Under the pieces are notes generated by a model. That model saw nothing but the letters and a program-made list of their open reading frames with translations, was not told where the DNA came from and did no database searches. From NCBI GenBank assembly GCA_963652365.1, contig CAVJTH010000003.1, positions 97,829 through 161,828 of the forward strand: DNA of 64,000 nt. Direction: 5' to 3'. The stretch's first letter is position 1. The number at the start of each line of letters is the position of its first letter. Positions 36,036 through 44,359 of this stretch are shown one piece after another. Both the position numbers and the translations under genes were made by a program. Source of the DNA: Hallerella sp963652365. Lineage in GTDB: Bacteria > Fibrobacterota > Fibrobacteria > Fibrobacterales > Fibrobacteraceae.

Positions 36036-36504
36036 CCGATCCCCCCGAAGACACATCGTCAAAGAATCCCGCATTGAACTCTTCAAAGTCTTCTTCCTGG
36101 TTGAAGCCGTACTTCGAGTTGTAGATGGAAGGATTCCAGAGTTCCACCGACTTGCCGGTCCGCGCCACATAGAGCACTTCCCCGTCGAGCTTGGCAAACG
36201 CCAAGTCGCTCTTGGAAAGCAAAATGCGGTTCTGGCCGTCAAGAGCCACATGGTGAGAATTGGCCACGAACATTCGGTGAAAACGATCGTTCTTCGGGGT
36301 AGCGGGACGCGCCTCGATTCGGGCGATGAACTTGCGATATTCCTCAAGCGTAAAAAGGATGAGCGAATCGCGTCCTCCAAAGGACAGAATCAACGACTTG
36401 CCCTCTTCCTCGGAGAGCAGGCGACGAAATTCCCTAGGGAAAGGCGTCCTTCCCTTTTCGTCGATAGCCGTCTTGGCTTGTCCTATGAATTCGTTCAATT
36501 CCAT
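36022..36504 (-). CDS. mraZ: Transcriptional regulator MraZ
   Basis: 160 residues with two AbrB-like swapped-hairpin domains: AIDEKGRTPFPREFR and, after about 55 residues, VALDGQNRILLSKSD, each with the D-x-x-G/N-R pattern of MraZ. MraZ is the first gene of dcw operons and represses its own promoter through repeated TGGGA-type boxes, which are visible upstream here. The C-terminus is longer than usual and acidic. The ATG at 36504 is used; a TTG directly precedes it. Confidence 0.9.
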   Translation of the reverse strand: MELNEFIGQAKTAIDEKGRTPFPREFRRLLSEEEGKSLILSFGGRDSLILFTLEEYRKFIARIEARPATPKNDRFHRMFVANSHHVALDGQNRILLSKSDLAFAKLDGEVLYVARTGKSVELWNPSIYNSKYGFNQEEDFEEFNAGFFDDVSSGGSDENR

Positions 36505-36538
36505 CAAACGTTACCCATTTTAATCCACAACAATACAA

Positions 36539-36567
36539 AATATACCACTTTCTCCCACCAACCTCAA
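36539..36567 (-). promoter_or_regulatory. dcw operon promoter with MraZ-box-like repeats
   Basis: -35 TTGAGG (36567-36562), 17-bp spacer, -10 TATATT (36544-36539). Across it run 5-bp units TTGAG, TGGGA and TGGTA exactly 10 bp apart (36567-36563, 36557-36553, 36547-36543), with another TGGG about 9-10 bp further upstream (36573-36576). This matches the TGGGN-N5 arrangement described for MraZ operators, although two of the units are degenerate. Autoregulation is inferred. Confidence 0.6.
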
Positions 36568-36923
36568 TAGTGCCCATTTGATTTCGTGTCAAAATTCACA
36601 AAACCGGGATTTCCTTTCGTTTGTGCACTGCACATTTCGGAGCTTAGAACGGCAAACGGCTAAATTTTCGGGAAGAGAAATATGCTACAATGTCATTCCC
36701 TTGCTTGACAAGGGAATCCCTTTTCGTACGGAGATTGCCGACCGGTTAGCGAGCTTGTCGATCTAAGCGACCTGTTTCCGTTCACCGCCATTCTGGAGGC
36801 CGAAAATTTCACTCAGCCTGCTGTGGATAGCAGGATCCTAGAATTTTTCTTACAAAAAATTCTTGGCAAATCAGCAAGAAGATTTGCAGTCTGCCAAAAA
36901 GGATGTCGTCTATTGAAAACCTT
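36568..36923. other. Gene-free stretch with a hairpin and repeat-like words
   Basis: No convincing gene on either strand. ATTCCCTTG (36695-36703) and CAAGGGAAT (36709-36717) form a 9-bp hairpin followed by a CCCTTTT run. GGAGCTTAGAAC near 36644 and AAGCGACCTGTTTCCG near 36767 match words of the interspersed mosaic repeat, so a decayed copy may lie here. The composition is more AT-rich than the flanking operons. Confidence 0.4.
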
Positions 36924-37460
36924 TCAACCGAACCTTCGCCGGCCATTTTCTATCTGGACGTTCGCGGCATTTCCCGTAACAGGCGTGCCGTCAACTTTGT
37001 AAATCGTCTGAAAATATCTTTTAGGTCTCGGCAAAGTGTTTCTTTTCGGCAGGCTTAAAGGCCAACCGCCACACTCGGGAATTCCAAATTCCTGTACATC
37101 CAGGTTTAATGCGACGCATTCCCACGCCGAATAGGGAATTTTGGCCTAGACATTCGTCTCCGAACCTTGAATATCCGGAGGGGTTACATCGCACATATCC
37201 AAGACATCCTTGCAGGAACCTTTGCATGACATATTGATTTCCGGTCCCGCCGAATCTCGCAATTCGGCCAACAGTTCCTGTCGATTAGAACAAAAAAAGG
37301 ACTCGTAATAGAAATAAAATCGTGCTGGAATCCAGACGAGTCTTTTCGCTCATTAGACGCACTCCCAATTGTTCCACGGAAAAGGCGCTTGCAAAAGTAA
37401 CGGCGATAAGGAGGAAAATTTTTTGGACCAGTATCTGCTTTATTTCTCACCTCTTCTGTT
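36924..37460 (-). pseudogene. Broken gene for a secreted, cysteine-containing protein
   Basis: Reading the minus strand, a signal-peptide-like stretch (KIFLLIAVTFASAFS) near 37430 runs into SVEQLGVRLMSEK. After a shift of frame the chain continues VWIPARFYFYYESFF, QELLAELRDSAGPEI, MSCKGSCKDVLDMCDV, meets one internal TAG (37148-37146), and goes on in the same frame through AKIPYSAWECVALNL, FQTIYKVDGTPV and VQIENGRRRFG to a TGA at 36926-36924. One frameshift and one stop in an otherwise protein-like reading, with no clear start codon, suggest a decayed gene. The family is not recognised. Sequencing error or chance remains possible. Confidence 0.4.
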
Positions 37461-37514
37461 TCTTTTGGGTTGACTGAAAAAGCAAAGGAAATCGTCATTT
37501 TCCAGGCAATTTAT

Positions 37515-38108
37515 CTAAATCCCCAAACCCCGCACAATCAAAAGCAAGAGAATTCCAGAATAGACGCCGCCGAGAAGGTCGTCCGCCATCACGCCCCAGG
37601 CTCCCGGCAAGCGTTCCAGGCGATGGATTCCCAGGGGCTTTAAAATATCGAAGAACCGGAACAGGGCAAAGGCAACCAAGAGAAGCCACGGATGTTCTAG
37701 AATGTTTTCCGACGAAACAAGCGCAAGAGCCATCCACATTCCGCAGACCTCGTCGATGACAATCCAGCCCGGGTCCTCGATTCCCGTATCGCGCATCGCC
37801 TTTTTCACAAAGGGAACCGCAAGGAAAAACACGACGAGAGAAGCCAGGAAAAAGAAACCGTAGGCGTCAAAACTTTTGAGCGTTCCGAGTTCCCAGCATT
37901 CGTAGCGGAGCGGCCAGAATTTCGCGCTGAGCAGGGCCAAAGGATAGGCGACAGCCGTCGCGGCAAGGCTTCCATAAGTCCCGGGCATTTTCGGGAGCAT
38001 TCCCGACCCGAAAAAGGTTACGACGAGCGCCGAAAGGAAGTCGGTCTTCCGCCACGCTCCGCGCTCTTCCCGCTTGCCGTACTTCGCCTGCATCTCTTCG
38101 CGGTTCAT
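37515..38108 (-). CDS. pgpA: Phosphatidylglycerophosphatase A
   Basis: 197 residues with PgpA motifs: GSGMLPKMPGTYGSL (substrate loop), IEDPGWIVIDEVCGMW (acidic catalytic region), FRFFDILKP and GVMADDLLGGVYSG, and four hydrophobic membrane segments. It dephosphorylates phosphatidylglycerophosphate to phosphatidylglycerol. The start overlaps the nadE stop (ATGA). Last gene of the pilT-nadE-pgpA operon; no hairpin terminator is evident after it. Confidence 0.92.
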   Translation of the reverse strand: MNREEMQAKYGKREERGAWRKTDFLSALVVTFFGSGMLPKMPGTYGSLAATAVAYPLALLSAKFWPLRYECWELGTLKSFDAYGFFFLASLVVFFLAVPFVKKAMRDTGIEDPGWIVIDEVCGMWMALALVSSENILEHPWLLLVAFALFRFFDILKPLGIHRLERLPGAWGVMADDLLGGVYSGILLLLIVRGLGI

Positions 38109-39928
38109 CCGAGCTGGGACTCCCGATAGTCAAAACCGAACGCGCGCCGGGACACGGAAAGGATCGGCGGCATCTGGATGCGCTTCGCGAGGGCGATTCC
38201 CCGATAGCGCTTCCACCAGCGTTCCATGTCCGCGAGGATTTCCGCATCGGTATGGAACTTTCCCCGCAAGAAGTCTTCATCGACTCCGAGCGTTTCGCAA
38301 TACAGCGAGAAACCTTTCGAAAGAAGCGTTTTCGAATCGATCAGGGAGTTTCGCTGCCAGCGTTCCATCCAAAAGGCGAACAGTCTGTCGTGATACGGAT
38401 AGACGATCGGGTCGCCCTTTCCTTCATCGACGTTTTGCGCATCGGAAAGTTCCGCGCTCGCCGGGATGTCAATCGACGCCTGCGGAATGACGGTTCGCTC
38501 CGCGTTGATTTCCCGAGCCAGTTCATAGACCTGCGTTTTCCAGAGATCTCCCAGTGCGCAGAGCACGCCGGACGTGTCGCCGTAGAGCGTGCAGTAACCG
38601 ACCGAGATTTCGCTCTTGTTGCCGTTGCACGTGAATCCCGCGCCGACAACGCTCGCAATCGTCGCAAGGAACGCCGCGCTCCGCAAGCGGGCCTGCAAGT
38701 TTTCGTAGTGGATTCCCTCGACACGCATCTCGACCGGATTTCCTTCGAACGAATCCTTCGACAGGCTTTCGCACAGAGCCTTCGCCACGTCCTCGATCGG
38801 AGCGACCATGTAGGGACATCCCAGGTTTTCCGCCAAGTCCTTCGCCGCGTTCCGCGTCGTCCGGGAGTTGAACCGCGTCGGCATGTTCACCAAGAAGACG
38901 TTTTCGCTTCCCAGCGCTTCCGCATAGAGAACCGCGCTGACTGCGCTGTCGATTCCGCCGGACGCTCCGATGACAACCTTGCGGATGCCGAACCGGGCGA
39001 GATTCTTTCGAATCATATAGACCAGCGATTCCCTGACCTCGGCGATTCCCGTCTTTCGCGGCGCCTCGGCTTCATCGACAGAAATCTTCCCGGATTCAAC
39101 CGACACAAGCGTCGCGTGTTCTTCAAAAATCGGCAGGGAAAAGACGCTCTTTCCCGACGCATCATACACGCTGGAATCCCCTTCAAAGGCATAGATGTTC
39201 TTGCCGTTGTTCTGGGAACCGACCGCATTGACATAGACAAGAGGGATTCCCGCATTTAAGGCGTGCGCGCCAAAGACACGGTCACGCGCCCGGTCCTTTC
39301 CTATCGTGTAGGGCGAACAGGAGATGTTGACGAGCAGATCTCCGGACGACATTTTCTGTCGCAAGATTTCAAACGGCCTGATTTTGTAGAGCGAGTCCCA
39401 GCCGTCTTCGCAAATCGTGATTCCGAGCCTTGTTCCGCCAACTTCCAGAGGTTCCAGAATTTCCGAAACCGGAACGCCCATCGTCTGCGCAAGCTTTCGC
39501 AGGTCCGAAAAATAGCGCGGTTCTTCGAATTCGCGATAGCTCGGCAGGAGCGTCTTCGGCAAGAACTTCTTTTCGACATTTCCCGCATGGACAAGCGTCC
39601 TGAACGCGCCTTTCGACGCATAGTAGGCGGCATTGTAAAGAAGCGGTCGTCCGTTTTCCCCGTTCTCGTCTTCCCTGGCCACGCTTCCGAAAAGGATGTC
39701 TATCCGATCCGAAAGCTTTTGAATCGACTCGTTCACCTGTACGCATCTTTCGACAAAGCTCGCTTCTTCCCACAAGTCCGCAAGCAAGTAGCCCGGGACG
39801 CACATTTCCGGAAAAACGACCAGGTCCGCGTTTTTTCGAACGCCCTCTTCGATAAATCTCTTTACCGTAGAAAAATTCGCTTCCGGATTCCCGGGAACGA
39901 CTTCCATCTGCGCTATCAGAATTTTCAT
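38105..39928 (-). CDS. nadE: Glutamine-dependent NAD+ synthetase
   Basis: 607 residues with two domains. The N-terminal nitrilase-like glutaminase has the triad E41 (VVFPEMCVPGY), K125 (FLPKTLLPSY) and C173 (ITICEDGWDSL). The C-terminal synthetase has the P-loop GASGGIDSAVSAVLY (about 316-330) and STRTT-like RFNSRTTRNAA. It amidates nicotinic acid adenine dinucleotide to NAD+ using glutamine, with ammonia channelled between domains. It starts 1 nt after pilT and overlaps pgpA. Confidence 0.95.
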   Translation of the reverse strand: MKILIAQMEVVPGNPEANFSTVKRFIEEGVRKNADLVVFPEMCVPGYLLADLWEEASFVERCVQVNESIQKLSDRIDILFGSVAREDENGENGRPLLYNAAYYASKGAFRTLVHAGNVEKKFLPKTLLPSYREFEEPRYFSDLRKLAQTMGVPVSEILEPLEVGGTRLGITICEDGWDSLYKIRPFEILRQKMSSGDLLVNISCSPYTIGKDRARDRVFGAHALNAGIPLVYVNAVGSQNNGKNIYAFEGDSSVYDASGKSVFSLPIFEEHATLVSVESGKISVDEAEAPRKTGIAEVRESLVYMIRKNLARFGIRKVVIGASGGIDSAVSAVLYAEALGSENVFLVNMPTRFNSRTTRNAAKDLAENLGCPYMVAPIEDVAKALCESLSKDSFEGNPVEMRVEGIHYENLQARLRSAAFLATIASVVGAGFTCNGNKSEISVGYCTLYGDTSGVLCALGDLWKTQVYELAREINAERTVIPQASIDIPASAELSDAQNVDEGKGDPIVYPYHDRLFAFWMERWQRNSLIDSKTLLSKGFSLYCETLGVDEDFLRGKFHTDAEILADMERWWKRYRGIALAKRIQMPPILSVSRRAFGFDYRESQLG

Positions 39929-39929
39929 C

Positions 39930-41030
39930 TTACATCCATCCGCGATCGGACGTTCCCGAAATGCCGCGAACCTTCAAGTCAAAGTCATCCGGGTTCGTCG
40001 CGGCGGCAAGCGCCACTTCGTAGGTAATCAGCTGTTTGGAATAGAGATCCAGAAGGGCCTGGTCAAACGTCTGGCTGTGATATTGCATGTGACCTTCCGC
40101 AATCGCCTGTTCCACGAGATCCGTCTTGTCCTTATCGACGATGTATTCGCGGATTGCGGCGGTGTTTATCATGATTTCCGCAGCGGGAACTCGCCCCGAG
40201 CCATCCGCCATCGGAAGCAGACGCAAGCTGACGATGCCCGCGAGGCACTCCCCGAGAAGCAGCCGGACCTCGTCGTGCTGGTGCGGCGGATACATCGACA
40301 GGACGCGCGCAATCGTTTCCGTCGCATTCGTCGTGTGGATGGTCGCAAAGACCATGTGACCGGTATCGGCAGCGGTCAGCGCAATCTGCATCGTTTCCAG
40401 ATCGCGGATTTCGCCGACAAGAAGAACGTCCGGATCCTGGCGGAGCGCAGACCGGAGAGCGTTTGCGTAAGAGTTCGTATCTACGCCGATTTCTCGCTGG
40501 GAGACAATCGACTTTCTGTCCTTGTGCAGGTATTCGATCGGATCTTCCACCGTGATGATGTTGTCCGAAACCGTATCGTTCAGATGATCGATCATCGAAG
40601 CGAGACAGGTCGATTTTCCGGAACCCGTCGTTCCCGTCACCAGGACAAGTCCGCGCTTGCGCTCGGCCAGTTCCAGAATGACGGGCGGAAGCTTCAGCTC
40701 TTCGAATCTCGGGATGCTCGCCTTGATGTGGCGAATGACCATCGCCGAAGTCCCGCGCTGCCGAAAGACGTTGACGCGAAACCGTCCCATGTCCCGGGCG
40801 CCAATGGCAAAGTCGCATTCCTTGTCGGCTTCGAAGCGGTTCATCTGGTCGCGGTTCATCATGCAGACAAGAAACTCGTCCATCGTCGCCGCGTCGATCG
40901 GCGTATCGACAAGTCGCGTCAATTCCCCGTTGATCCGGTAAACGGGAGGAACTCCCACGCGAATATGCAAGTCCGACGCTTTCTTCTGGGCCATCAGGCG
41001 CAAAAGCTGTTCTATTTTCAACGTAGCCAT
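39930..41030 (-). CDS. pilT: Type IV pilus retraction ATPase PilT-like protein
   Basis: 366 residues of the secretion-ATPase family. SDLHIRVGVPPVYRINGEL is the N-terminal domain; VTGTTGSGKST (131-141) is Walker A; ITVEDPIEYLH the Asp box; LLVGEIRDLETMQIALTAADTGH Walker B with the following motif; and ATIHTTNA the His box. PilT-type ATPases depolymerise pili for twitching; the last residues extend past the usual end. GGAG precedes the ATG. No pilus assembly genes are adjacent, but a prepilin-like gene is at 10.3 kb. Confidence 0.92.
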   Translation of the reverse strand: MATLKIEQLLRLMAQKKASDLHIRVGVPPVYRINGELTRLVDTPIDAATMDEFLVCMMNRDQMNRFEADKECDFAIGARDMGRFRVNVFRQRGTSAMVIRHIKASIPRFEELKLPPVILELAERKRGLVLVTGTTGSGKSTCLASMIDHLNDTVSDNIITVEDPIEYLHKDRKSIVSQREIGVDTNSYANALRSALRQDPDVLLVGEIRDLETMQIALTAADTGHMVFATIHTTNATETIARVLSMYPPHQHDEVRLLLGECLAGIVSLRLLPMADGSGRVPAAEIMINTAAIREYIVDKDKTDLVEQAIAEGHMQYHSQTFDQALLDLYSKQLITYEVALAAATNPDDFDLKVRGISGTSDRGWM

Positions 41031-41055
41031 GATTCGCTCCGAGCGCTAGCGAGCG

Positions 41056-42459
41056 CTAGTTTTCTTTCTGCCTGTCATCGCGAGTCTTTTCGATTTCCAA
41101 GAGGCGATTTTTCAAGGCGCTGTCGTCGGGATTCTTGCGAAGCAAGTCCTTGTAGATTTTTATCGCTTCGTCATACACGCCCTGTTCAAAATAGATTTCC
41201 GCCAAGGTTCGCGTACTGGTCGTCGGATCATCGACGAGCGCATCGTCCGTTTCTTCGCCAAAGAGGCTGTCGAACGAGCTTTCCACCGACTTCTCCAGGC
41301 TGCTTTCGGACGGGGCCGCTTCCGTGGACTTTTCGAACGGGGACGACGGTTCCGATGCGGCAGGTTCAGGTGGCGCCGCCAGCGAGACGTCCTTGCTCTG
41401 GCTGTCAAGGGGGACGTCGTCCGGCTCTTCGCCAAAGAGGCTGTCGAACGAGCTTTCCACCGACTTCTCCAGGCTGCTTTCGGACGGGGCCGCTTCCGTG
41501 GACTTTTCGAACGGGGACGACGGTTCCGATGCGGCAGGTTCAGGTGGCGCGGAGACAGGGTCCGAAGGCTTCGAAAGGACAAATTCATCCGGCAGTTCGT
41601 CTTCGCCAAAAAGGCTGTCAAAAGCGTCGGAGAGGCTTTGCGGCTTGTCTTCGAGCTTTTCTTCCGGAGATGCTTCGTCCGCTTTCTTTCCCTCTTCCGG
41701 CATCGGCTCGTCTGTTTCCGCAGCGCCAAAGATTCCGGAAAGAGCGGTCGAAATATCGCTGCCGTCGATTTCGTCCGTCGGAAACACATCCTTTTCCGCA
41801 TTGGTTGGAGCGAAATCGGCAATCGCACTGTCCAGGCTGCTTTCCAGGTCGCGGAACGAAACTTCGCTCTCGCTTTCCTCGTCCGCCGGAAGCAGCGTGG
41901 CGAGCGACGAGAACGGATCGTCATCCTTTTCTTCGCTCGCCTTTTCGTCCGGTTTTTCTTCAACGTTCACCGCCGGAGCTTCCTGTTCGAGCGTATCCGT
42001 CAAAGGTTCCGCGGCAACCGGGATGGAGATCTCTGGCGAATCTTCCAGCTCCGGCATTTCCTCTGTCATCTCGATTTTCGGAGCATACTCCTCTTTCCAG
42101 AAGGCATCCAGCGGATCCAGATCATGCAACAGACGGTAATACCGGTTGCGTTTTTCCTCGTCGCCCTTTTCGGCATAGGCATCGCCCAGGCGACGTATCG
42201 CGGAAAGACAATAGGGATTTCTGCCGAGTACAAATTCACAGGCTTCGATCACGCCGTCCCAATCCTGCCTTTCGACAAGAATCTTCGACAGGACAAGATT
42301 TCCTTCTTCGCACGGCATGGCGGAAAGCCCCGCCTGTACGCACGAAAGCGCCGCATCGAGATCGCCGTTCTGACGCATCAGGTCGGCAAGCCATGCAAAG
42401 GCCCTGGAATTTTTCTTCTTGCCCACCGCCTTGCGAAGAGATTCTACCGTTGTCGCCAT
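41056..42459 (-). CDS. TPR protein with long acidic repetitive linker
   Basis: 467 residues. Residues 1 to about 130 form tetratricopeptide helices (AFAWLADLMRQNGDLDAAL, WDGVIEACEFVLGRNPYCL), and the last 55 residues hold another TPR (TLAEIYFEQGVYDEAIKIYKDL). Between them about 270 residues are extremely rich in Glu, Asp, Ser and Pro and are predicted disordered. FDSLFGE occurs three times, once at the end of each repeat unit, suggesting a short binding motif. Two 58-residue units come from an exact DNA duplication. No signal peptide or membrane segment is seen, so it is probably cytoplasmic. The position before pilT suggests a link to pilus or surface motility, which is inference. Confidence 0.7.
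   Translation of the reverse strand: MATTVESLRKAVGKKKNSRAFAWLADLMRQNGDLDAALSCVQAGLSAMPCEEGNLVLSKILVERQDWDGVIEACEFVLGRNPYCLSAIRRLGDAYAEKGDEEKRNRYYRLLHDLDPLDAFWKEEYAPKIEMTEEMPELEDSPEISIPVAAEPLTDTLEQEAPAVNVEEKPDEKASEEKDDDPFSSLATLLPADEESESEVSFRDLESSLDSAIADFAPTNAEKDVFPTDEIDGSDISTALSGIFGAAETDEPMPEEGKKADEASPEEKLEDKPQSLSDAFDSLFGEDELPDEFVLSKPSDPVSAPPEPAASEPSSPFEKSTEAAPSESSLEKSVESSFDSLFGEEPDDVPLDSQSKDVSLAAPPEPAASEPSSPFEKSTEAAPSESSLEKSVESSFDSLFGEETDDALVDDPTTSTRTLAEIYFEQGVYDEAIKIYKDLLRKNPDDSALKNRLLEIEKTRDDRQKEN
41252..41550. repeat. Direct repeat: two identical 125-bp copies, 174-bp period
   Basis: Positions 41252-41376 and 41426-41550 are identical by eye over 125 bp, inside the coding region of the acidic TPR protein. 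The period (174 bp) is a multiple of three, so the duplication adds 58 residues in frame. A weaker third unit begins near 41600. The absence of differences points to a recent duplication. Confidence 0.9.
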
Positions 42460-42474
42460 ATCTACCTCTAGCCC

Positions 42475-42723
42475 TTAAGGTTCAAGTGCAATCGCTTCGT
42501 CGGAAAGAAGGACGGGAATTCCGTTTCGAACCGGATAGGCCTTGCTTCCATCCTTTGACACCAGAGCCTCGTCCAAGGGTTCGGTGACGGCGTTTCCCCC
42601 GACAGTCCGAACTTTTCCCTGCGCGATCCTTTCGTTCAGGAGTGAAAGCGTTTCCGCAGAAGCTTCCAGAAGCGCTTCATGGGTATCGGGCGTGCACAGA
42701 ATCGAAAGCATTTCAGAATTCAT
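42475..42723 (-). CDS. Trm112-like small protein without the zinc cysteines
   Basis: 82 residues. The C-terminal VSKDGSKAYPVRNGIPVLLSDEAI matches the Trm112/UPF0434 family (YPVRDGIPVLL..EA). The N-terminal knuckle is altered: only one cysteine (LCTPDTH) remains and no CxxC pair is present, and a long helical insert (LLEASAETLSLLNERIAQG) separates the halves. Trm112-type proteins activate methyltransferases or serve as small chaperones. It is the first gene of the operon leading to the TPR protein, pilT, nadE and pgpA. Confidence 0.7.
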   Translation of the reverse strand: MNSEMLSILCTPDTHEALLEASAETLSLLNERIAQGKVRTVGGNAVTEPLDEALVSKDGSKAYPVRNGIPVLLSDEAIALEP

Positions 42724-42788
42724 GATTTACCTTTTAATTTTCCATCGATAAAAATAATTCCTTTTCCCCGGCGACACGACACGAATTT

Positions 42789-42813
42789 TAAAAAAGAAGC
42801 CCGGGAAGGGCTC
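42789..42813 (-). terminator. Rho-independent terminator of the glycosyltransferase operon
   Basis: On the minus strand AGCCC (42812-42808) and GGGCT (42802-42798) form a short stem with a five-base loop, followed by TCTTTTTT. It lies directly after the stop of the 42816-44348 gene. Confidence 0.7.
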
Positions 42814-42815
42814 TA

Positions 42816-44348
42816 TCAGGAAAAATAGTTCAAATCCACGATAGCATAGTCCGTGTCGTTTTCCGTCGCGATGAGCAGTTTCGAAGACAGTCCCAGGGAC
42901 TTTACCCACTCCAGGTCAAAGGATTCCCGAAAACCCGAGACATCGGACAGCACGAGCAGTTCCCGCGCACCGGTCCGCTTGCAGACGAGCGGCAACTTTT
43001 CCAGCGATCCCAGCAGAAACTCTCGATTGCATTCCGCAATCCGGTCGGGAAACGCCGTGACGCAGCCGAGCAGGTTCAACCCCGGCTTCAGACGATAGCG
43101 GTCAAACCAGGAGGAAAGCGCATCCGTCGTTCCACCGAGCAAGATGGAACGTTTCGCCTTTCCCGAAAAGATCTGGTAAAAGTAGCGCAGCCAAAAAAGG
43201 AGCCGCCGCCAGAACACGCAGAAAAGGCAGGCGGAAAGAAACGCGAAAGCGACCGATATTTCTTCGCCGAATCCAAGCGAAGCGATCAAGACGCCAAGAC
43301 ACTCGAAAGGCAGGAGAAATTTCAGGAGACGCCGGCCGTCCAGCCGAGGCGATACGTAATCCCCGGCGATCGAAAGCGGAATCCACGTCGAAAGCGCCAT
43401 CGCGAGCAGGCTTTCGCCGGAGAGCGGTACAAAACGGGAAATGGCAAGAAACCCGACGAGAACGCAGAGAAAGTCCACCACCATTTTCCACCACTGGGGC
43501 ACGAGCCTCGAAAAGACGCCGACCAGGGCGGCAAAGCAGATGCCGAGCGCAATGACAAAGGTCGGAAGATGGTAATTGTGGTGCTTCTTCGCGAAGATGA
43601 GCATCGCCATGTAGAATTCGGCAAACGTCCGAAAGCGTCGGGTCTTGCAGCTCTGCCCCTTGAAATGCAGGATGTTCGTTCCGGGATAGTAGTAGTTGCG
43701 GAATCCGAGCTTCTTGATGCGAAGACAGATGTCGAGGTCTTCGCCATACATGAAATAGTCCTTGTCGAAGCCGCCCAGCCGCTCGAAGATTTCGCGCCGG
43801 ACGCCCAGAAACGACCCGCTGACCGCATCGACTTCCGTCTCCTGTTCCGGATCGAGGTAAGTCATGTTGTACGACGCAAAGATTTTGCTCTTCGGAAACA
43901 GGGAAGAAAGTCCAATCGTCTTGCAGATGGCGGCAAACGGCGAAGGAAAGGAGCGCCGACAGGCCCATTGCAGGGAACCGTCGCCATTCAAGATCTTGCA
44001 GCCGACGGCGCCCGCCTCGGGTTTCGACATCATGTAGGCAAGCGTCTTTTCGAACGTATCCCGCGAAACGACCGTATCCGGGTTGACAAAGAAGAGCACG
44101 TCCTTTGTCGCATCGCGGGCCGCCAGGTTGCACCCCTTCCCAAATCCCAGGTTCTTTTCGCTAGAAAGCCAGCGGACCTTTGGAAACGCCGCCTTCTGCC
44201 TGTCCAGGATGGGAATCTGCGAACCGTTGTCCAAGACGATGATTTCCGAATCCAGGTTTCGAAGCGCATCGACGACGGACGCGACGCAAGACGCGATGAA
44301 GTCACGCGAATTGTAGGCGACGATGATGACGGAACAGGACAGCGACAT
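42816..44348 (-). CDS. Family-2 glycosyltransferase with membrane and Rossmann-like tail
   Basis: 510 residues. Residues 1-250 form a GT2 domain of the rhamnosyltransferase type: SVIIVAYNSRDFI, VLDNGS, EKNLGFGKGCN, the metal site FFVNPDTVV and SGSFLGVRREIFERLGGFDKDYFMYGEDLDIC. About five membrane segments follow (roughly 265-405). The last 110 residues (AKRSILLGGTTDALSSWFDRY, then LNLLGCVTAF) look like the nucleotide-binding Rossmann module found in the middle of polyprenyl-phosphate sugar-1-phosphate transferases such as WbaP, but the catalytic domain of those enzymes is missing. Last gene of the run and followed by a terminator. Confidence 0.8.
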   Translation of the reverse strand: MSLSCSVIIVAYNSRDFIASCVASVVDALRNLDSEIIVLDNGSQIPILDRQKAAFPKVRWLSSEKNLGFGKGCNLAARDATKDVLFFVNPDTVVSRDTFEKTLAYMMSKPEAGAVGCKILNGDGSLQWACRRSFPSPFAAICKTIGLSSLFPKSKIFASYNMTYLDPEQETEVDAVSGSFLGVRREIFERLGGFDKDYFMYGEDLDICLRIKKLGFRNYYYPGTNILHFKGQSCKTRRFRTFAEFYMAMLIFAKKHHNYHLPTFVIALGICFAALVGVFSRLVPQWWKMVVDFLCVLVGFLAISRFVPLSGESLLAMALSTWIPLSIAGDYVSPRLDGRRLLKFLLPFECLGVLIASLGFGEEISVAFAFLSACLFCVFWRRLLFWLRYFYQIFSGKAKRSILLGGTTDALSSWFDRYRLKPGLNLLGCVTAFPDRIAECNREFLLGSLEKLPLVCKRTGARELLVLSDVSGFRESFDLEWVKSLGLSSKLLIATENDTDYAIVDLNYFS

Positions 44349-44359
44349 GCGATAAAGAA

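Noticed and set aside
36578..36766. A 62-residue plus-strand frame in the gene-free stretch
   Set aside because: No binding site, no family-like sequence, and it runs through a hairpin and repeat-like words.
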